From: an uncultured Odoribacter sp. | Lineage (GTDB): Bacteria > Bacteroidota > Bacteroidia > Bacteroidales > Marinifilaceae | Reading direction: 5' to 3' | Length of the DNA: 21,466 nt | Assembly: GCA_934725835.1 (NCBI GenBank) | Contig: CAKVCR010000010.1 | Location: forward strand, 1-21,466 | Part shown: positions 1-6,805 of the stretch, piece after piece | Layout of the letters: each line of letters starts with the position of its first letter | How positions within the stretch are numbered: position 1 is the first letter of the stretch | Program-made: the position numbers and the translations under genes | Notes under the pieces: model-generated | What the model saw: the letters and a program-made list of their open reading frames with translations, nothing else | Told to the model about the DNA's origin: nothing | The model's database searches: none

Positions 1-61
1 CCCAAGACAAATCAACGCCTGCGTCTCCCGCTTCTGTAATTCCAATCTTGTATAATGCCAT
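1..61 (-). CDS. N-terminal fragment of a gene cut by the window edge
   Basis: A minus-strand reading frame begins with ATG at position 61 and runs off the left edge, so only about 20 residues (MALYKIGITEAGDAGVDLSW) are seen. An AAAGG ribosome-binding site lies about 10 nt upstream. It starts 14 nt after the stop of the preceding 71-aa gene, so it is probably the next gene of the same operon. The fragment is too short to assign a family. That it is coding rests on the clean start, the ribosome-binding site and the operon spacing. Confidence 0.6.
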   Translation of the reverse strand, partial: MALYKIGITEAGDAGVDLSW

Positions 62-75
62 ATCAAATCAGCCTT

Positions 76-291
76 TCATGTTCTCCAACATTCCTGTTCT
101 TTGTCCCACCACTCAATCATTCTCGGCCTGTCAATACTGTAGGTTACTCTCAACAGGTAATTGCGACCACCACTACGATACGCCTGAAACGCCTCATTCT
201 CATCAGTGGTTGTGATAACGCTGGTGAACGAAGAACCGGAGCCGAGTATTTCAGGTACTTCGTTGCCAGTCTCATAATAGACTCTATTCAT
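76..291 (-). CDS. Hypothetical small protein (71 aa)
   Basis: I do not recognise this protein. The start chosen is the ATG at 291, because a perfect AGGAGG lies nine bases upstream. The longer frame to 312 would begin with TTG and would place that site inside the coding sequence. The product is polar and aromatic-rich, with no signal peptide, membrane segment or known catalytic motif. The C-terminal part contains a WWDKEQECWR stretch. It sits 38 nt downstream of the 270-aa gene and 14 nt upstream of the edge-truncated gene, all on the minus strand, so the three are probably co-transcribed. Confidence 0.7.
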   Translation of the reverse strand: MNRVYYETGNEVPEILGSGSSFTSVITTTDENEAFQAYRSGGRNYLLRVTYSIDRPRMIEWWDKEQECWRT

Positions 292-329
292 CGTCACAAT
301 CCTCCTCATCAATCCCGACCTTTGATACG

Positions 330-1142
330 TTATAGCCCAGTTTGAAAACTGACAAAGTTAAGAGGCTTCCCTGTTGTCTTGTCAATACCATGGCCTACAA
401 CCTGGACTTGGTAATCTCTCCATTTGTCTCCCTTCTTATGCCATTCAGAGTCATTTTCATATTCTCCGGTCTCTTCGGTAACGATGAACTGAATGGTTCC
501 CTTGAAGTTCTTAACGAAAGCTGTCGTCCACGGACGGTTAATATGGTAATCAAATTCCGGATTATATTTCAGGACTTCATCAAGAAGGAACACCGCTACC
601 ATTCCGGCATCAGCACAGAACTCTCCAATGGGTTCCTTGGTATCCGAGTTAAACAGAGTACAGCCCCAGTCACCATACATGGTATTTCTTGCCATGTAGT
701 GCGAGATTCCAAGTTCTCCCATGCTATACCCGTAATCACATCGGTCCCAATCATCCTCATCAGTATCCTTATCATCACATTTGACGATATAGCATGGATC
801 TGTGATGATAACATCTCCGTCAAACTCGACTGGTTCCGAATCAAGATACCGCTCCAAGTCTCCGGGACTGGAAATAAAATCACACATACTGTAGATATCA
901 TGATCGTTCGCAAAGCCAAAGACATCCATATGCGGTTTCGCACTTGTGATCATTTCTAACAGCAAGTCATGTACGGATGCTCTGTAATTTCCACGCCAGC
1001 TGTCTACAATACCGCAGAGTTTCTCTTTCACATCATCCGTATAGCACGGAAGTTCCAAAATAAGCGTCTTGAGATCGCTCACTGATTTTTCAATTGCTTT
1101 TTCTCGCTCCGCCTTCCTTGCTAAAACCCATTCTTTATTCAT
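330..1142 (-). CDS. Hypothetical protein with ITDPCYI motif (270 aa)
   Basis: The start is well supported by GGAGG seven bases before the ATG. The first ~70 residues are charged and helical. From about residue 108 there is a compact domain with a VIITDPCYI strand (about 112-119), an acidic loop (CDDKDTDEDDWDRCD), a YGDWGCTLF segment (about 156-164) and GEFCADAGMVAVFLLDEVLKY (about 173-192, split here as GEFCADAG plus a hydrophobic helix). This resembles a widespread phage and plasmid hypothetical family that I know only by the TDPCY pattern. No enzymatic function can be assigned. It lies 21 nt after the 146-aa gene and is probably in the same operon. Several cysteines could bind metal, but their spacing is not a standard ribbon. 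Confidence 0.8.
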   Translation of the reverse strand: MNKEWVLARKAEREKAIEKSVSDLKTLILELPCYTDDVKEKLCGIVDSWRGNYRASVHDLLLEMITSAKPHMDVFGFANDHDIYSMCDFISSPGDLERYLDSEPVEFDGDVIITDPCYIVKCDDKDTDEDDWDRCDYGYSMGELGISHYMARNTMYGDWGCTLFNSDTKEPIGEFCADAGMVAVFLLDEVLKYNPEFDYHINRPWTTAFVKNFKGTIQFIVTEETGEYENDSEWHKKGDKWRDYQVQVVGHGIDKTTGKPLNFVSFQTGL

Positions 1143-1163
1143 AACTTCTCCTCCACGATTCCG

Positions 1164-1604
1164 TTAGCCAGCACCGACAACACACAGTTCTCGGTCAATC
1201 ATTTCTCGAATCTCATAATCCTGTAAATCCGTGAGGCCTTTTACGGCAGAAATAATTCGCTGTATTACCTCTTCTTCGTTCTTCGGGTCGCTTACGCCCC
1301 GCTCCCAAGGCATAGAAGGCGGATAATAGAAATACGTATTTCCGTCTCCATCATTGCAAAATGTCAATGAATCCGTATCATCACAGAAGCACAGCAGGTC
1401 TCCGACATTCTCGAATAAGCCGTTGTCTATATAGTCGTGAACGTCAAAGTTGCTGTAATCATCTCTAAGTATCATCGTCTTCAGTTCCAAGTCATCCGGA
1501 TGCACTTCAGAAATACATTTCACGACCTTCTCATTATCGAGATGTGGTCCGATATCGTTCGCGCATAAACCAATGCCCTCAATCATCCAGTAGGATAGAC
1601 TCAT
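1164..1604 (-). CDS. Hypothetical acidic protein (146 aa)
   Basis: This protein has no family I can name. It is acidic, with an N-terminal SYWMIEGIGLCANDIGPHLD segment, a cysteine-containing middle (LLCFCDDTDSLTFC) and a helical C-terminus. There is no signal peptide or membrane helix. A G-rich ribosome-binding site (GGGGG) precedes the ATG by about eight bases. It begins just after tRNA-Lys(TTT) in the direction of transcription and is followed 21 nt later by the 270-aa gene, so the tRNA may be processed from a shared transcript. Its composition matches its neighbours, and a phage/plasmid accessory role is an inference. Confidence 0.75.
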   Translation of the reverse strand: MSLSYWMIEGIGLCANDIGPHLDNEKVVKCISEVHPDDLELKTMILRDDYSNFDVHDYIDNGLFENVGDLLCFCDDTDSLTFCNDGDGNTYFYYPPSMPWERGVSDPKNEEEVIQRIISAVKGLTDLQDYEIREMIDRELCVVGAG

Positions 1605-1628
1605 GGTAATACCCCCGTTTTTTTAATG

Positions 1629-1705
1629 TGGTGCCGCAGAGAGGATTTGAACCTCCGACAGACGGATTAAAAGTCCGCTACTCTACCGGGCTGAGTTACT
1701 GCGGC
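1629..1705 (-). tRNA. tRNA-Lys(TTT)
   Basis: A full cloverleaf on the minus strand: a perfect 7-bp acceptor GCCGCAG/CTGCGGC, anticodon loop CTTTTAA (anticodon TTT, normal T33), T-loop TTCAAAT, and an encoded CCA at 1629-1631. It follows the SPFH gene and its hairpin. Confidence 0.95.
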
Positions 1706-1712
1706 ATAGGAA

Positions 1713-1738
1713 AGCCGGATTCATAACAGAATCCGGCT
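1713..1738 (-). terminator. Hairpin terminator after the SPFH gene
   Basis: A 10-bp perfect stem AGCCGGATTC/GAATCCGGCT with a 6-nt loop starts six bases past the stop of the SPFH gene. A short TTTCC follows on the minus strand. The U-tract is weak, so read-through into tRNA-Lys is possible, or the hairpin may mark an RNA-processing site. Confidence 0.6.
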
Positions 1739-1743
1739 CATAA

Positions 1744-2667
1744 TCAGGGTTCGATGTCAACGATGGAGGCGCTGTTGCCAGTTACCTTGGGCAGCTGGCC
1801 GTTCCACTGCTCATACTTGATCTTCTCGATCAGGCTGGATGTCAGAGAACCAGCTACCATCTTATTGGCATCCGCCTCGGCCTCAGCCTTAATGCGCATT
1901 GCCTCGGCTTCCGCCTCCGCACTGATACGCATAGCCTCCGCCTTCGCATTCTCCTCGATAATCTTCTGCTGGGCGGCGACTTCCGCAACCTGCTTGTCCT
2001 TTTCCGCCTGAATCTTGGCGGTCTGCGCCTCAATATTGGCAAGCTCCATCTCCTGCTGCGCAGTTACCTTCTTCTGGATTGCCGCAGCGGTTTCCTCGTC
2101 AACGGAAATATCCGTAAAGTTCACGGTATCGATAATAATACCGTAAGGCTCGAACTTCTGCTTCAGGTACACATCCAGCTCGGCGTTGATTGCGGTACGC
2201 TTATCACCGAAAATATCCGTTACAGGATAATTTGCGGAAACTTCCTGCGTCCAGGCAATAATCTTCGGCTTAATAAATGTGTCCTTAATTACCTCACCGG
2301 ACTTACCTTTGAACATTACGAACGTGCTTGCCACACGGGATTCGTCAAACCGATAAGAAAATTCCAGGTTTACACGAACTGTCTTGCCATCAGAGGTCGG
2401 AATACTGAAGCTCTCATCATCCTTGGAATCGCCCTTTCTGTCAGATGTCAGGTAGGACTGCTCAATACCGATAGAATATGTAGTTACCTTTTTCGTCGGC
2501 GCTACCAAATGCCAGCCCTGGGTAAGCACTTCCCCGTCAACGCCGCCATTCATATTGTAGACAACGCCAACATAGCCAGCTGGCACTTTTTCCATACAGG
2601 TGATGCAACAGAACAGGGCGACCACCAAGATTACTGCGAGCACAACCGCTCCGATTTTTCCGAACAT
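1744..2667 (-). CDS. SPFH/Band 7 (prohibitin-like) membrane protein
   Basis: This is a 307-aa membrane-anchored SPFH protein. Residues ~5-25 form one hydrophobic helix (IGAVVLAVILVVALFCC), followed by the hallmark VPAGYVGVVY strand. The Band 7 domain spans roughly 28-200 and includes the segment that ends in TVNFTDISVDEETAAAIQ. A long coiled coil rich in Ala, Glu and Lys (about 205-270, with repeated AEAEAMRI units) leads to a short tail, LPKVTG...VDIEP. Family members oligomerise into membrane cages or microdomains and often guard membrane proteins or proteases. Which host or phage process this one serves is not visible. AAAGGA precedes the ATG. A 46-aa membrane protein is encoded 19 nt upstream, so the two probably form a unit. 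Confidence 0.92.
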   Translation of the reverse strand: MFGKIGAVVLAVILVVALFCCITCMEKVPAGYVGVVYNMNGGVDGEVLTQGWHLVAPTKKVTTYSIGIEQSYLTSDRKGDSKDDESFSIPTSDGKTVRVNLEFSYRFDESRVASTFVMFKGKSGEVIKDTFIKPKIIAWTQEVSANYPVTDIFGDKRTAINAELDVYLKQKFEPYGIIIDTVNFTDISVDEETAAAIQKKVTAQQEMELANIEAQTAKIQAEKDKQVAEVAAQQKIIEENAKAEAMRISAEAEAEAMRIKAEAEADANKMVAGSLTSSLIEKIKYEQWNGQLPKVTGNSASIVDIEP

Positions 2668-2686
2668 ATTGTCATCCTTTCATTTT

Positions 2687-2827
2687 TCAATCTTCTCTTT
2701 TGATTTCCTTCGCTGCGTCATCGTAAATTTTGAACCAGAACTTCCCAATTCCCCGGAACGCAAAAGCGAGCAGGAACCAAATCAGGACAAGCGCAACAAT
2801 TACAAGCAGCCAGAACACGACGTTCAC
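2687..2827 (-). CDS. Small single-span membrane protein (46 aa), partner of SPFH gene
   Basis: The start is taken as GTG at 2827, because a GGAGG lies 10 bases upstream. A longer frame would run back into tRNA-Gln and cannot be real. The product begins MNVVFWLLVIVALVLIWFLL, an almost uninterrupted hydrophobic helix. It continues with a basic, aromatic juxtamembrane stretch (RGIGKFWFKIYDD) and a charged tail. It ends 19 nt before the SPFH gene. It may be a membrane partner or modulator of the SPFH oligomer, but this is inferred only from topology and position. Confidence 0.7.
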   Translation of the reverse strand: MNVVFWLLVIVALVLIWFLLAFAFRGIGKFWFKIYDDAAKEIKRED

Positions 2828-2856
2828 ACAACGTACACCTCCCTCGAAAAGATTTA

Positions 2857-2932
2857 TGGCTGAGTCGATCAGATTCGAACTGATGAAATATGGGGACCAA
2901 AATCCCATGCCTTACCACTTGGCGACGACTCA
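2857..2932 (-). tRNA. tRNA-Gln(TTG)
   Basis: Perfect acceptor TGAGTCG/CGACTCA with the U1-A72 pair typical of tRNA-Gln, anticodon loop TTTTGGT (anticodon TTG), T-loop TTCGAAT, and encoded CCA at 2857-2859. The last anticodon-stem pair is an A31·C39 mismatch. Confidence 0.92.
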
Positions 2933-2939
2933 ATATAAA

Positions 2940-3016
2940 TGGTGCTCCGCACTGGACTCGAACCAGCGACCCGCTGTTTAGGAGACAGCTGCTCTTTCCC
3001 GCTGAGCTAACGGAGC
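2940..3016 (-). tRNA. tRNA-Arg(CCT)
   Basis: Acceptor GCTCCGT/GCGGAGC (one G·T wobble), perfect anticodon stem GCTGT/ACAGC with loop CTCCTAA (anticodon CCT), T-loop TTCGAGT, and encoded CCA at 2940-2942. It lies 7 nt from tRNA-Gln. Confidence 0.95.
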
Positions 3017-3175
3017 ATAAAGTGGCGAGTAGTTTGTCATGCGCGCACGCCCCTCGCCTGAGCGCCCCTTTCTGCTGGGGAAGCCTCGACCGCTTTTGTA
3101 AGCGATCAAAATGCCCATGTATAAACAACTGTTGCAGCACAGGACGGCACTGCAATAGCGTGCGCACAAAGGCGC

Positions 3176-3249
3176 TGGAACGGATGACGGGAGTTGAACC
3201 CGCAATATCAGAGTGGAGGTCTGAGGTGTTACCACTACACTACATCCGC
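3176..3249 (-). tRNA. tRNA-Gly(TCC) with C33
   Basis: Acceptor GCGGATG/CATCCGT, D-stem GTG/CAC, anticodon stem TCAGA/TCTGA (perfect), T-loop TTCAACT, encoded CCA at 3176-3178. The anticodon loop reads CCTCCAC, giving anticodon TCC, but position 33 is C instead of the near-universal T. Otherwise it is a normal 71-nt tRNA-Gly. Confidence 0.9.
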
Positions 3250-3253
3250 ATAT

Positions 3254-3276
3254 ATCCGCCACTTCAGGTGGCGGAT
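3254..3276 (-). other. Hairpin downstream of variable protein 1 (DGR-type target hairpin or terminator)
   Basis: A 9-bp stem ATCCGCCAC/GTGGCGGAT with a 5-nt loop (CTGAA on the coding strand) lies 15 nt past the stop of the DUF6273-like gene. The same hairpin, with the same loop and one compensatory pair change, lies at 6806-6828 after the paralogous gene. A hairpin just downstream of the variable region is a known feature of DGR targets. There is no U-tract, so a terminator role is weaker. Confidence 0.65.
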
Positions 3277-3291
3277 GATTGTTTTCGATTA

Positions 3292-3867
3292 TCAGGATGA
3301 TTTCTTGAATATGCAGGCGGGACGGCACCTAAGCGCGTTATTCGCGTTGCAGTAGCCGACATTGCCGGAGGTGTTGACGTACCTTACAAACGGAGAATTT
3401 CTGCTCAACGAATACGGTGTGCAGAGCCACATGTAACCATCCATACGGATATACCGTCTGTACTTCCTGTATAATTCCTCCGTTAGAATTCCAACATAGT
3501 CCGCACATACCCCATATCCTTGTGAATTCTCAACTGCCGAGGCAAGATTCATTTCAAACGGAAGAAGCTCCTCACAGTCCAACAGCGGTAAGAATTCTTC
3601 GAGAAGTCTATGACGGACAATGGATTCCCGGTAATCATTATTATTCGCATCATGAAACCTGGAGCGAAAGATATCCTGCTTTGTAATACACAAAATACCG
3701 CCTTGCTCCTCGCCGAGGCGTATGAACGGAACTCCGCAGAACATAAACTCGCCTCCATCCGGAACCGTGCTTGCCAAATTTGATGTGCCAGACTTTTCCA
3801 GCAAGTTCTGGATGTCCTCTTCGCTTACCCCAGCCATGATACCGGAGATAAAATCAAGAATATCCAC
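3292..3867 (-). CDS. DUF6273-like protein with DGR-type variable C-terminus (protein 1)
   Basis: The product is 191 aa. The GTG at 3867 is taken as start because GGAGGTGA sits five bases upstream; a second GTG nine bases earlier is too close to that site. The domain from about residue 35 on matches the DUF6273 pattern: VPDGGEFMFCGVPFIRLG, EQGGILCITK, a NNNDYRES segment, HRLLEEFLP, and a final ALRCRPACIF. This fold resembles the C-type-lectin/FGE fold used by DGR variable proteins. Near the C-terminus the codons AAC, ACC, AAT, GGC, TAC, TGC, AAC, AAT, AAC cluster. They differ from the paralog at 6843-7406 almost only at first and second positions, as adenine mutagenesis would produce. It is likely a ligand-binding or display protein, but no partner is visible. 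Confidence 0.8.
   Translation of the reverse strand: MDILDFISGIMAGVSEEDIQNLLEKSGTSNLASTVPDGGEFMFCGVPFIRLGEEQGGILCITKQDIFRSRFHDANNNDYRESIVRHRLLEEFLPLLDCEELLPFEMNLASAVENSQGYGVCADYVGILTEELYRKYRRYIRMDGYMWLCTPYSLSRNSPFVRYVNTSGNVGYCNANNALRCRPACIFKKSS
3311..3381 (-). repeat. Putative DGR variable region and 3' conserved block, copy 1
   Basis: Positions 3311-3332 are identical to 6856-6877 (22 nt, encoding LRCRPAC), like an initiation-of-mutagenic-homology block. Upstream of it, 3333-3381 is the variable stretch. Aligned with the paralog, differences are TAC/TGC, AAC/TAC, ACC/GCC, AAT/TAT, GGC/TAC, TGC/TAC, AAC/TAC, AAT/TTT and AAC/AGC, all explicable by A to N change from an AAC-rich template. Confidence 0.6.
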
Positions 3868-3887
3868 AGTAATCACCTCCTGATTGA

Positions 3888-4100
3888 TTATCTTTTGACT
3901 CTTAATCCTTTTTCCATTAAAACAGCCGCTAAATATCCCGGAGACTTAACGCCGCATTCTCGAAGAACCTTTTCAATTGCTACGAATTCGCTATCCGCAT
4001 CATACTCTGGCACGAAATACAAATAATCTCTGACGGCGCACTCTGAGCGCTGAATAAGTGTACATTTGTTATCGTTCGCACAAAGATCGCACTTTGTCAT
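3888..4100 (-). CDS. Small Cys-rich protein (70 aa)
   Basis: The start is the ATG at 4100, preceded by GGAGG four bases upstream. That site lies within the last codons of the radical SAM gene, whose stop is one base away, so translation is probably coupled. Residues 4-21 carry CxxC-x5-C-x7-C (C4, C7, C13, C21), a plausible metal site. A helical half with a VAIEKVLRECGV segment follows. The same CxxC-x5-C opening occurs in the 122-aa protein at 19471-19839. Given the tight coupling it may serve as an accessory to the radical SAM protein. No family is recognised. Confidence 0.75.
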   Translation of the reverse strand: MTKCDLCANDNKCTLIQRSECAVRDYLYFVPEYDADSEFVAIEKVLRECGVKSPGYLAAVLMEKGLRVKR

Positions 4101-4101
4101 G

Positions 4102-4914
4102 TTACCTCCAATTCGTAGAGACTTTTCCATCCGGATGGATAATGATATTGGAGTACCCATCACCGTAAGCATTGTGTTGCTGCTGCCACATATCGCCGAG
4201 GGTTACGCGGGCATGCTTCCCCATATAGTCGAATGTCGCGTACACAAAGAAGTCACCGACTCGGAATGTATGCACATCGATTTCGCTGTCATTTTGCAAA
4301 CCGTTCCAGACATCCACGGGATAGTCTTTCTTTTCCAAGCCGCTGAGGAATCGGAAGGAGAAGCCGCTGGCGTCCAGTTCCATATATTTCTTGATTGCCT
4401 CCACCGTCGGCGTTTCCATGATTGTCTGAACGGTACAGCCCGGGAACTTGGACGGGTCTTCGTGGACGTAATCATTTCTGGACAGGTTGATTCTTGCCAG
4501 TCCATTTAACGCAGTGTTAAACCCAGAAGTATTGATAGAGCAGAAGACATTGTTGCCATACTTTTTGAAGGTATCAACTACATCTGAAATGTGCTCCGGG
4601 TATAGACCGGGTTCGCCGCCGGTAATGGTCAGTCTGGCATCTGGGTGCTCGGCCAGAACACGCTTCAGCGATTCAATTTGTGCCATAAAGTCATTATTCC
4701 CGGTCATAGGGTTTTGACGCTCCAGACAGAACGGGCAAGAGAAGGGACATTCCTCAGTTACGATCATCTGGACATTGATTCTGTAATACAGTGGGCGGCC
4801 AAGGGAGGTTTTCCACGTTCTGTTTTCCAGACGGTATTGCAAATCCGCCTCCATTTCCCTGCGGATGTCATCATAAGAACCTATAAACGGAATCGAATTC
4901 ATTTTGCAGCTCAT
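4102..4914 (-). CDS. Radical SAM protein (270 aa)
   Basis: The protein carries the radical SAM signature CPFSCPFC (CxxxCxxC, Cys56, Cys60, Cys63), which ligates a 4Fe-4S cluster. The S-adenosylmethionine-contacting motif ITGGEPGLYPE (GGEP at 99-102) follows, then a strand with SINTSG. The ~30 residues before the cluster form an extra N-terminal segment. The C-terminus (IIIHPDGKVSTNWR) resembles the end of MoaA/NrdG/QueE-type enzymes, where further cofactor or substrate contacts lie, but there is no second cysteine cluster. The substrate is unknown. It starts two bases after the methyltransferase stop (GAATAAAG ATG) and is followed one base later by the 70-aa Cys-rich gene. The three look like a modification cassette. 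Confidence 0.9.
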   Translation of the reverse strand: MSCKMNSIPFIGSYDDIRREMEADLQYRLENRTWKTSLGRPLYYRINVQMIVTEECPFSCPFCLERQNPMTGNNDFMAQIESLKRVLAEHPDARLTITGGEPGLYPEHISDVVDTFKKYGNNVFCSINTSGFNTALNGLARINLSRNDYVHEDPSKFPGCTVQTIMETPTVEAIKKYMELDASGFSFRFLSGLEKKDYPVDVWNGLQNDSEIDVHTFRVGDFFVYATFDYMGKHARVTLGDMWQQQHNAYGDGYSNIIIHPDGKVSTNWR

Positions 4915-4916
4915 CT

Positions 4917-5672
4917 TTATTCCCTTTTCTTCAAATAGATTTTTCCGTGTGTCGGATATCGCCAGTCAATTGCATAATCTTCATAAATTTTGCGGCGCAG
5001 AAATGGAAGCGTGTACATTTCCGCATACACGAGTTCATAACTCTGCGGGATTGATCGCAGGAAATTCTCAAAGCTGTTTGGCAAATAATTTTCCCTGCAT
5101 TCACGCGCCCAATTTTCTGTATACCTGTACTTTAGAAGCCAGTGCGTGAGGTTTTTATTCAACTCTATCGTCCCGTAGATATCTTCAAATTCCTGAAGCA
5201 TATCCTGGCTGGCTTCACTTCTTACAGCCCTTACCGTTGCTTTGTCTGCAATGACAGGCATCTGTGTGGAGTAGAACATATCACGAATTGCAATATACTG
5301 AGAACCGATCCCAAAGATATGCTGGTAATCCCCTCTGATACTTTCGAGTGTTCCATAAGAATGTATCTCGTGAAATACAGACGATGCAACGGTCAACTGC
5401 TCAGAATTTGCTGCCTCCATTCTCTTCTTTGACAGCGTGCATCCCGGCACACGCCGCTTCGCCATAGCAAGCATTTCCTGACTATTGTCATAGCCAAATA
5501 ATTGAACGCCCGGTCTTTCTTTCTTGACAATACCAAGAAGCGTTCCGTCAGCACAGCCATAGTCATATACGGATGTAATGTCTTCGCCCATAAAATTAAG
5601 AAACCAGAGCTTATCTTCCATGGATTTCCGCATCCCAGAAGTGTATGTATCCAAGTCCGCAATCGCGACCAT
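4917..5672 (-). CDS. Class I SAM-dependent methyltransferase (251 aa)
   Basis: The glycine-rich motif I is VYDYGCADGTLLG (about 35-47), followed by a motif II region (VQLFGYDNSQEMLAMAKRR) that places the adenosine-binding acidic residue at the Asp of GYDNS. A later SVFHEIHSY segment matches the post-motif strand of small-molecule methyltransferases. The start used is ATG at 5672, with GGGGA about six bases upstream; the ATG at 5684 is an alternative. A longer frame would pass through tRNA-Thr and is rejected. The gene begins 33 nt after tRNA-Thr and ends two bases before the radical SAM gene, so the two are very probably translated from one message. The substrate is unknown. Confidence 0.88.
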   Translation of the reverse strand: MVAIADLDTYTSGMRKSMEDKLWFLNFMGEDITSVYDYGCADGTLLGIVKKERPGVQLFGYDNSQEMLAMAKRRVPGCTLSKKRMEAANSEQLTVASSVFHEIHSYGTLESIRGDYQHIFGIGSQYIAIRDMFYSTQMPVIADKATVRAVRSEASQDMLQEFEDIYGTIELNKNLTHWLLKYRYTENWARECRENYLPNSFENFLRSIPQSYELVYAEMYTLPFLRRKIYEDYAIDWRYPTHGKIYLKKRE

Positions 5673-5701
5673 AATAATCCCCATTCTTACGTTTATTTTT
5701 T

Positions 5702-5777
5702 TGGAGCCGGTAGCCGGACTCGAACCGACGACCTTCGACTTACAAAGACGCTGCTCTACCAACTGAGCTATACCGGC
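5702..5777 (-). tRNA. tRNA-Thr(TGT) with weak anticodon stem
   Basis: Perfect acceptor GCCGGTA/TACCGGC, normal D-stem, T-loop TTCGAGT, encoded CCA at 5702-5704. The loop TTTGTAA gives anticodon TGT. The anticodon stem GCGTC/GTCGA has only three Watson-Crick pairs, with G·A at 27-43 and T·T at 30-40. Confidence 0.88.
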
Positions 5778-5779
5778 AT

Positions 5780-5864
5780 TGGTACCCAGAACGGGATTCG
5801 AACCCGCACGCTTTTTAGCACTGGAACCTAAATCCAGCACGTCTACCGATTCCGTCATCTGGGC
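5780..5864 (-). tRNA. tRNA-Leu(TAG)
   Basis: Acceptor GCCCAGA/TCTGGGT, perfect anticodon stem CTGGA/TCCAG with loop TTTAGGT (anticodon TAG), a long variable arm, T-loop TTCGAAT, and encoded CCA at 5780-5782. It is two bases from tRNA-Thr. Confidence 0.95.
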
Positions 5865-6106
5865 ATTTGAAGCTTCGCCCGGCTTTACGCACCGGCGATG
5901 AGGTATAAAACCAGCGTTTTACGCTGCTGTAACATCAAAACTCGGACACAAATCTCGATATTGCGGCAGCTACACCACAACCTGAAACTAAGGACTCCAC
6001 TAAGCGTCCATCTCTTAGTCTCGTTCCATGCAAAGCAGCGGATTTCCTGCTTATGTAAGCCCCATCGATTTGCGCTTGCGATGTAGCAGAGGCGTGATAA
6101 GGCAAC
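5865..6106. other. Non-coding stretch between tRNA-Leu(TAG) and tRNA-Ser(GCT)
   Basis: I see no convincing gene here: frames lack ribosome-binding sites. Short hairpins are present, such as CAGCGT-AAA-ACGCTG near 5912-5926. It may be a tRNA precursor spacer or a structured RNA. Confidence 0.4.
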
Positions 6107-6199
6107 TGGCGGAACCATTCGGACTCGAACCGAAACAGGACTTGCACCCTTACTCAGAGTTTAGCAAACTCCTGCCTTACCAATTAGGCTTATGGCTCC
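6107..6199 (-). tRNA. tRNA-Ser(GCT)
   Basis: Acceptor GGAGCCA/TGGTTCC, anticodon stem GGAGT/ACTCT with loop TTGCTAA (anticodon GCT), a long variable arm, T-loop TTCGAGT, discriminator G, encoded CCA at 6107-6109. Confidence 0.94.
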
Positions 6200-6236
6200 A
6201 TGAAAATACCCTCGCTGTGCGCGAGGGTGAGTACAA

Positions 6237-6518
6237 TCACAGTAGCTTGAATCCAATCTGCTCCAGGATGTCGGCAAGATTGGACTTACCGATGTTACCG
6301 CAGGAAGCGGGGTAGGAATACTGTCCGTAGTCCTTACAATACTGGGTCAGCAGAGCGATGTACTTCTTCTCCGCATTCTTTGCCGCATTTCTGGCAGCGT
6401 CCAGCTCGTCCGTCCGGCGCTTCTTTTCCTGTTCCTTACTCTCGATCGCCGCTTCTGCCTGCTTCAGGGCTTCCTCGGTATCGAAAAGCTTGTCAAGGTT
6501 TTCACTGTAATACTTCAT
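6237..6518 (-). CDS. Small coiled-coil protein (93 aa)
   Basis: The start is ATG at 6518, with AGGAAAGGAA upstream; this overlaps the end of the preceding gene by 17 nt, so translation is probably coupled. The middle (about 15-55) is a charged helix rich in Glu, Lys and Ala (EEALKQAEAAIESKEQEKKRR), typical of a coiled coil. The C-terminal part (YCKDYGQYSYPASCGN) is more aromatic and contains two cysteines. There is no membrane segment or catalytic motif. No family is recognised. A structural or scaffolding role is a guess from the coiled coil alone. Confidence 0.75.
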   Translation of the reverse strand: MKYYSENLDKLFDTEEALKQAEAAIESKEQEKKRRTDELDAARNAAKNAEKKYIALLTQYCKDYGQYSYPASCGNIGKSNLADILEQIGFKLL

Positions 6519-6786
6519 GCTCAAGTTCCTTTCCTGTATTCTTGATAACTTCCGGGTGTGTATTGAAAAACGAGAAGAATTTCTGTTCATCCTCCCGCTT
6601 ATCACAAAAGAGTTCCAGGCTGTCTCCTTCTTCTGATAGGAGCCAGCCCATAGAGATATACATAGAGGACAGCGTAGATTTCAGATTCAGTCTATCTCCC
6701 CGACTGGATACCAAATAGACATCTCCGCTACACTGATCAACCGTTCTCAAAAAATCGCCAATTTCAATATCCTGTTTGATACGCAC
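6502..6786 (-). CDS. Hypothetical protein (94 aa) of a mobile-element family
   Basis: The start is a GTG at 6786, preceded by AAAGGA eight bases upstream; the longer frame would run into the hairpin and the preceding gene. The pattern is IEIGDFLRTVDQCSGDVYLVSSRGDRLNLKS, then a helical, acidic half. It matches my memory of a small family common on Bacillota conjugative elements and sometimes labelled polyA polymerase, although no nucleotidyltransferase motif is present. It follows the variable protein 2 gene and overlaps the 93-aa gene. The function is unknown. Confidence 0.75.
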   Translation of the reverse strand: MRIKQDIEIGDFLRTVDQCSGDVYLVSSRGDRLNLKSTLSSMYISMGWLLSEEGDSLELFCDKREDEQKFFSFFNTHPEVIKNTGKELEHEVLQ

Positions 6787-6805
6787 TGTTCGTTTCCTTT
6801 CTTCT

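Noticed and set aside
2687..2908. Longer 73-codon start for the mini membrane protein
   Set aside because: It would translate through tRNA-Gln; the GTG at 2827 has a GGAGG site.
3017..3175. Additional tRNA or small gene between tRNA-Arg and tRNA-Gly
   Set aside because: No TTC-type T-arm with matching acceptor and no ribosome-binding site could be found; it appears to be spacer.
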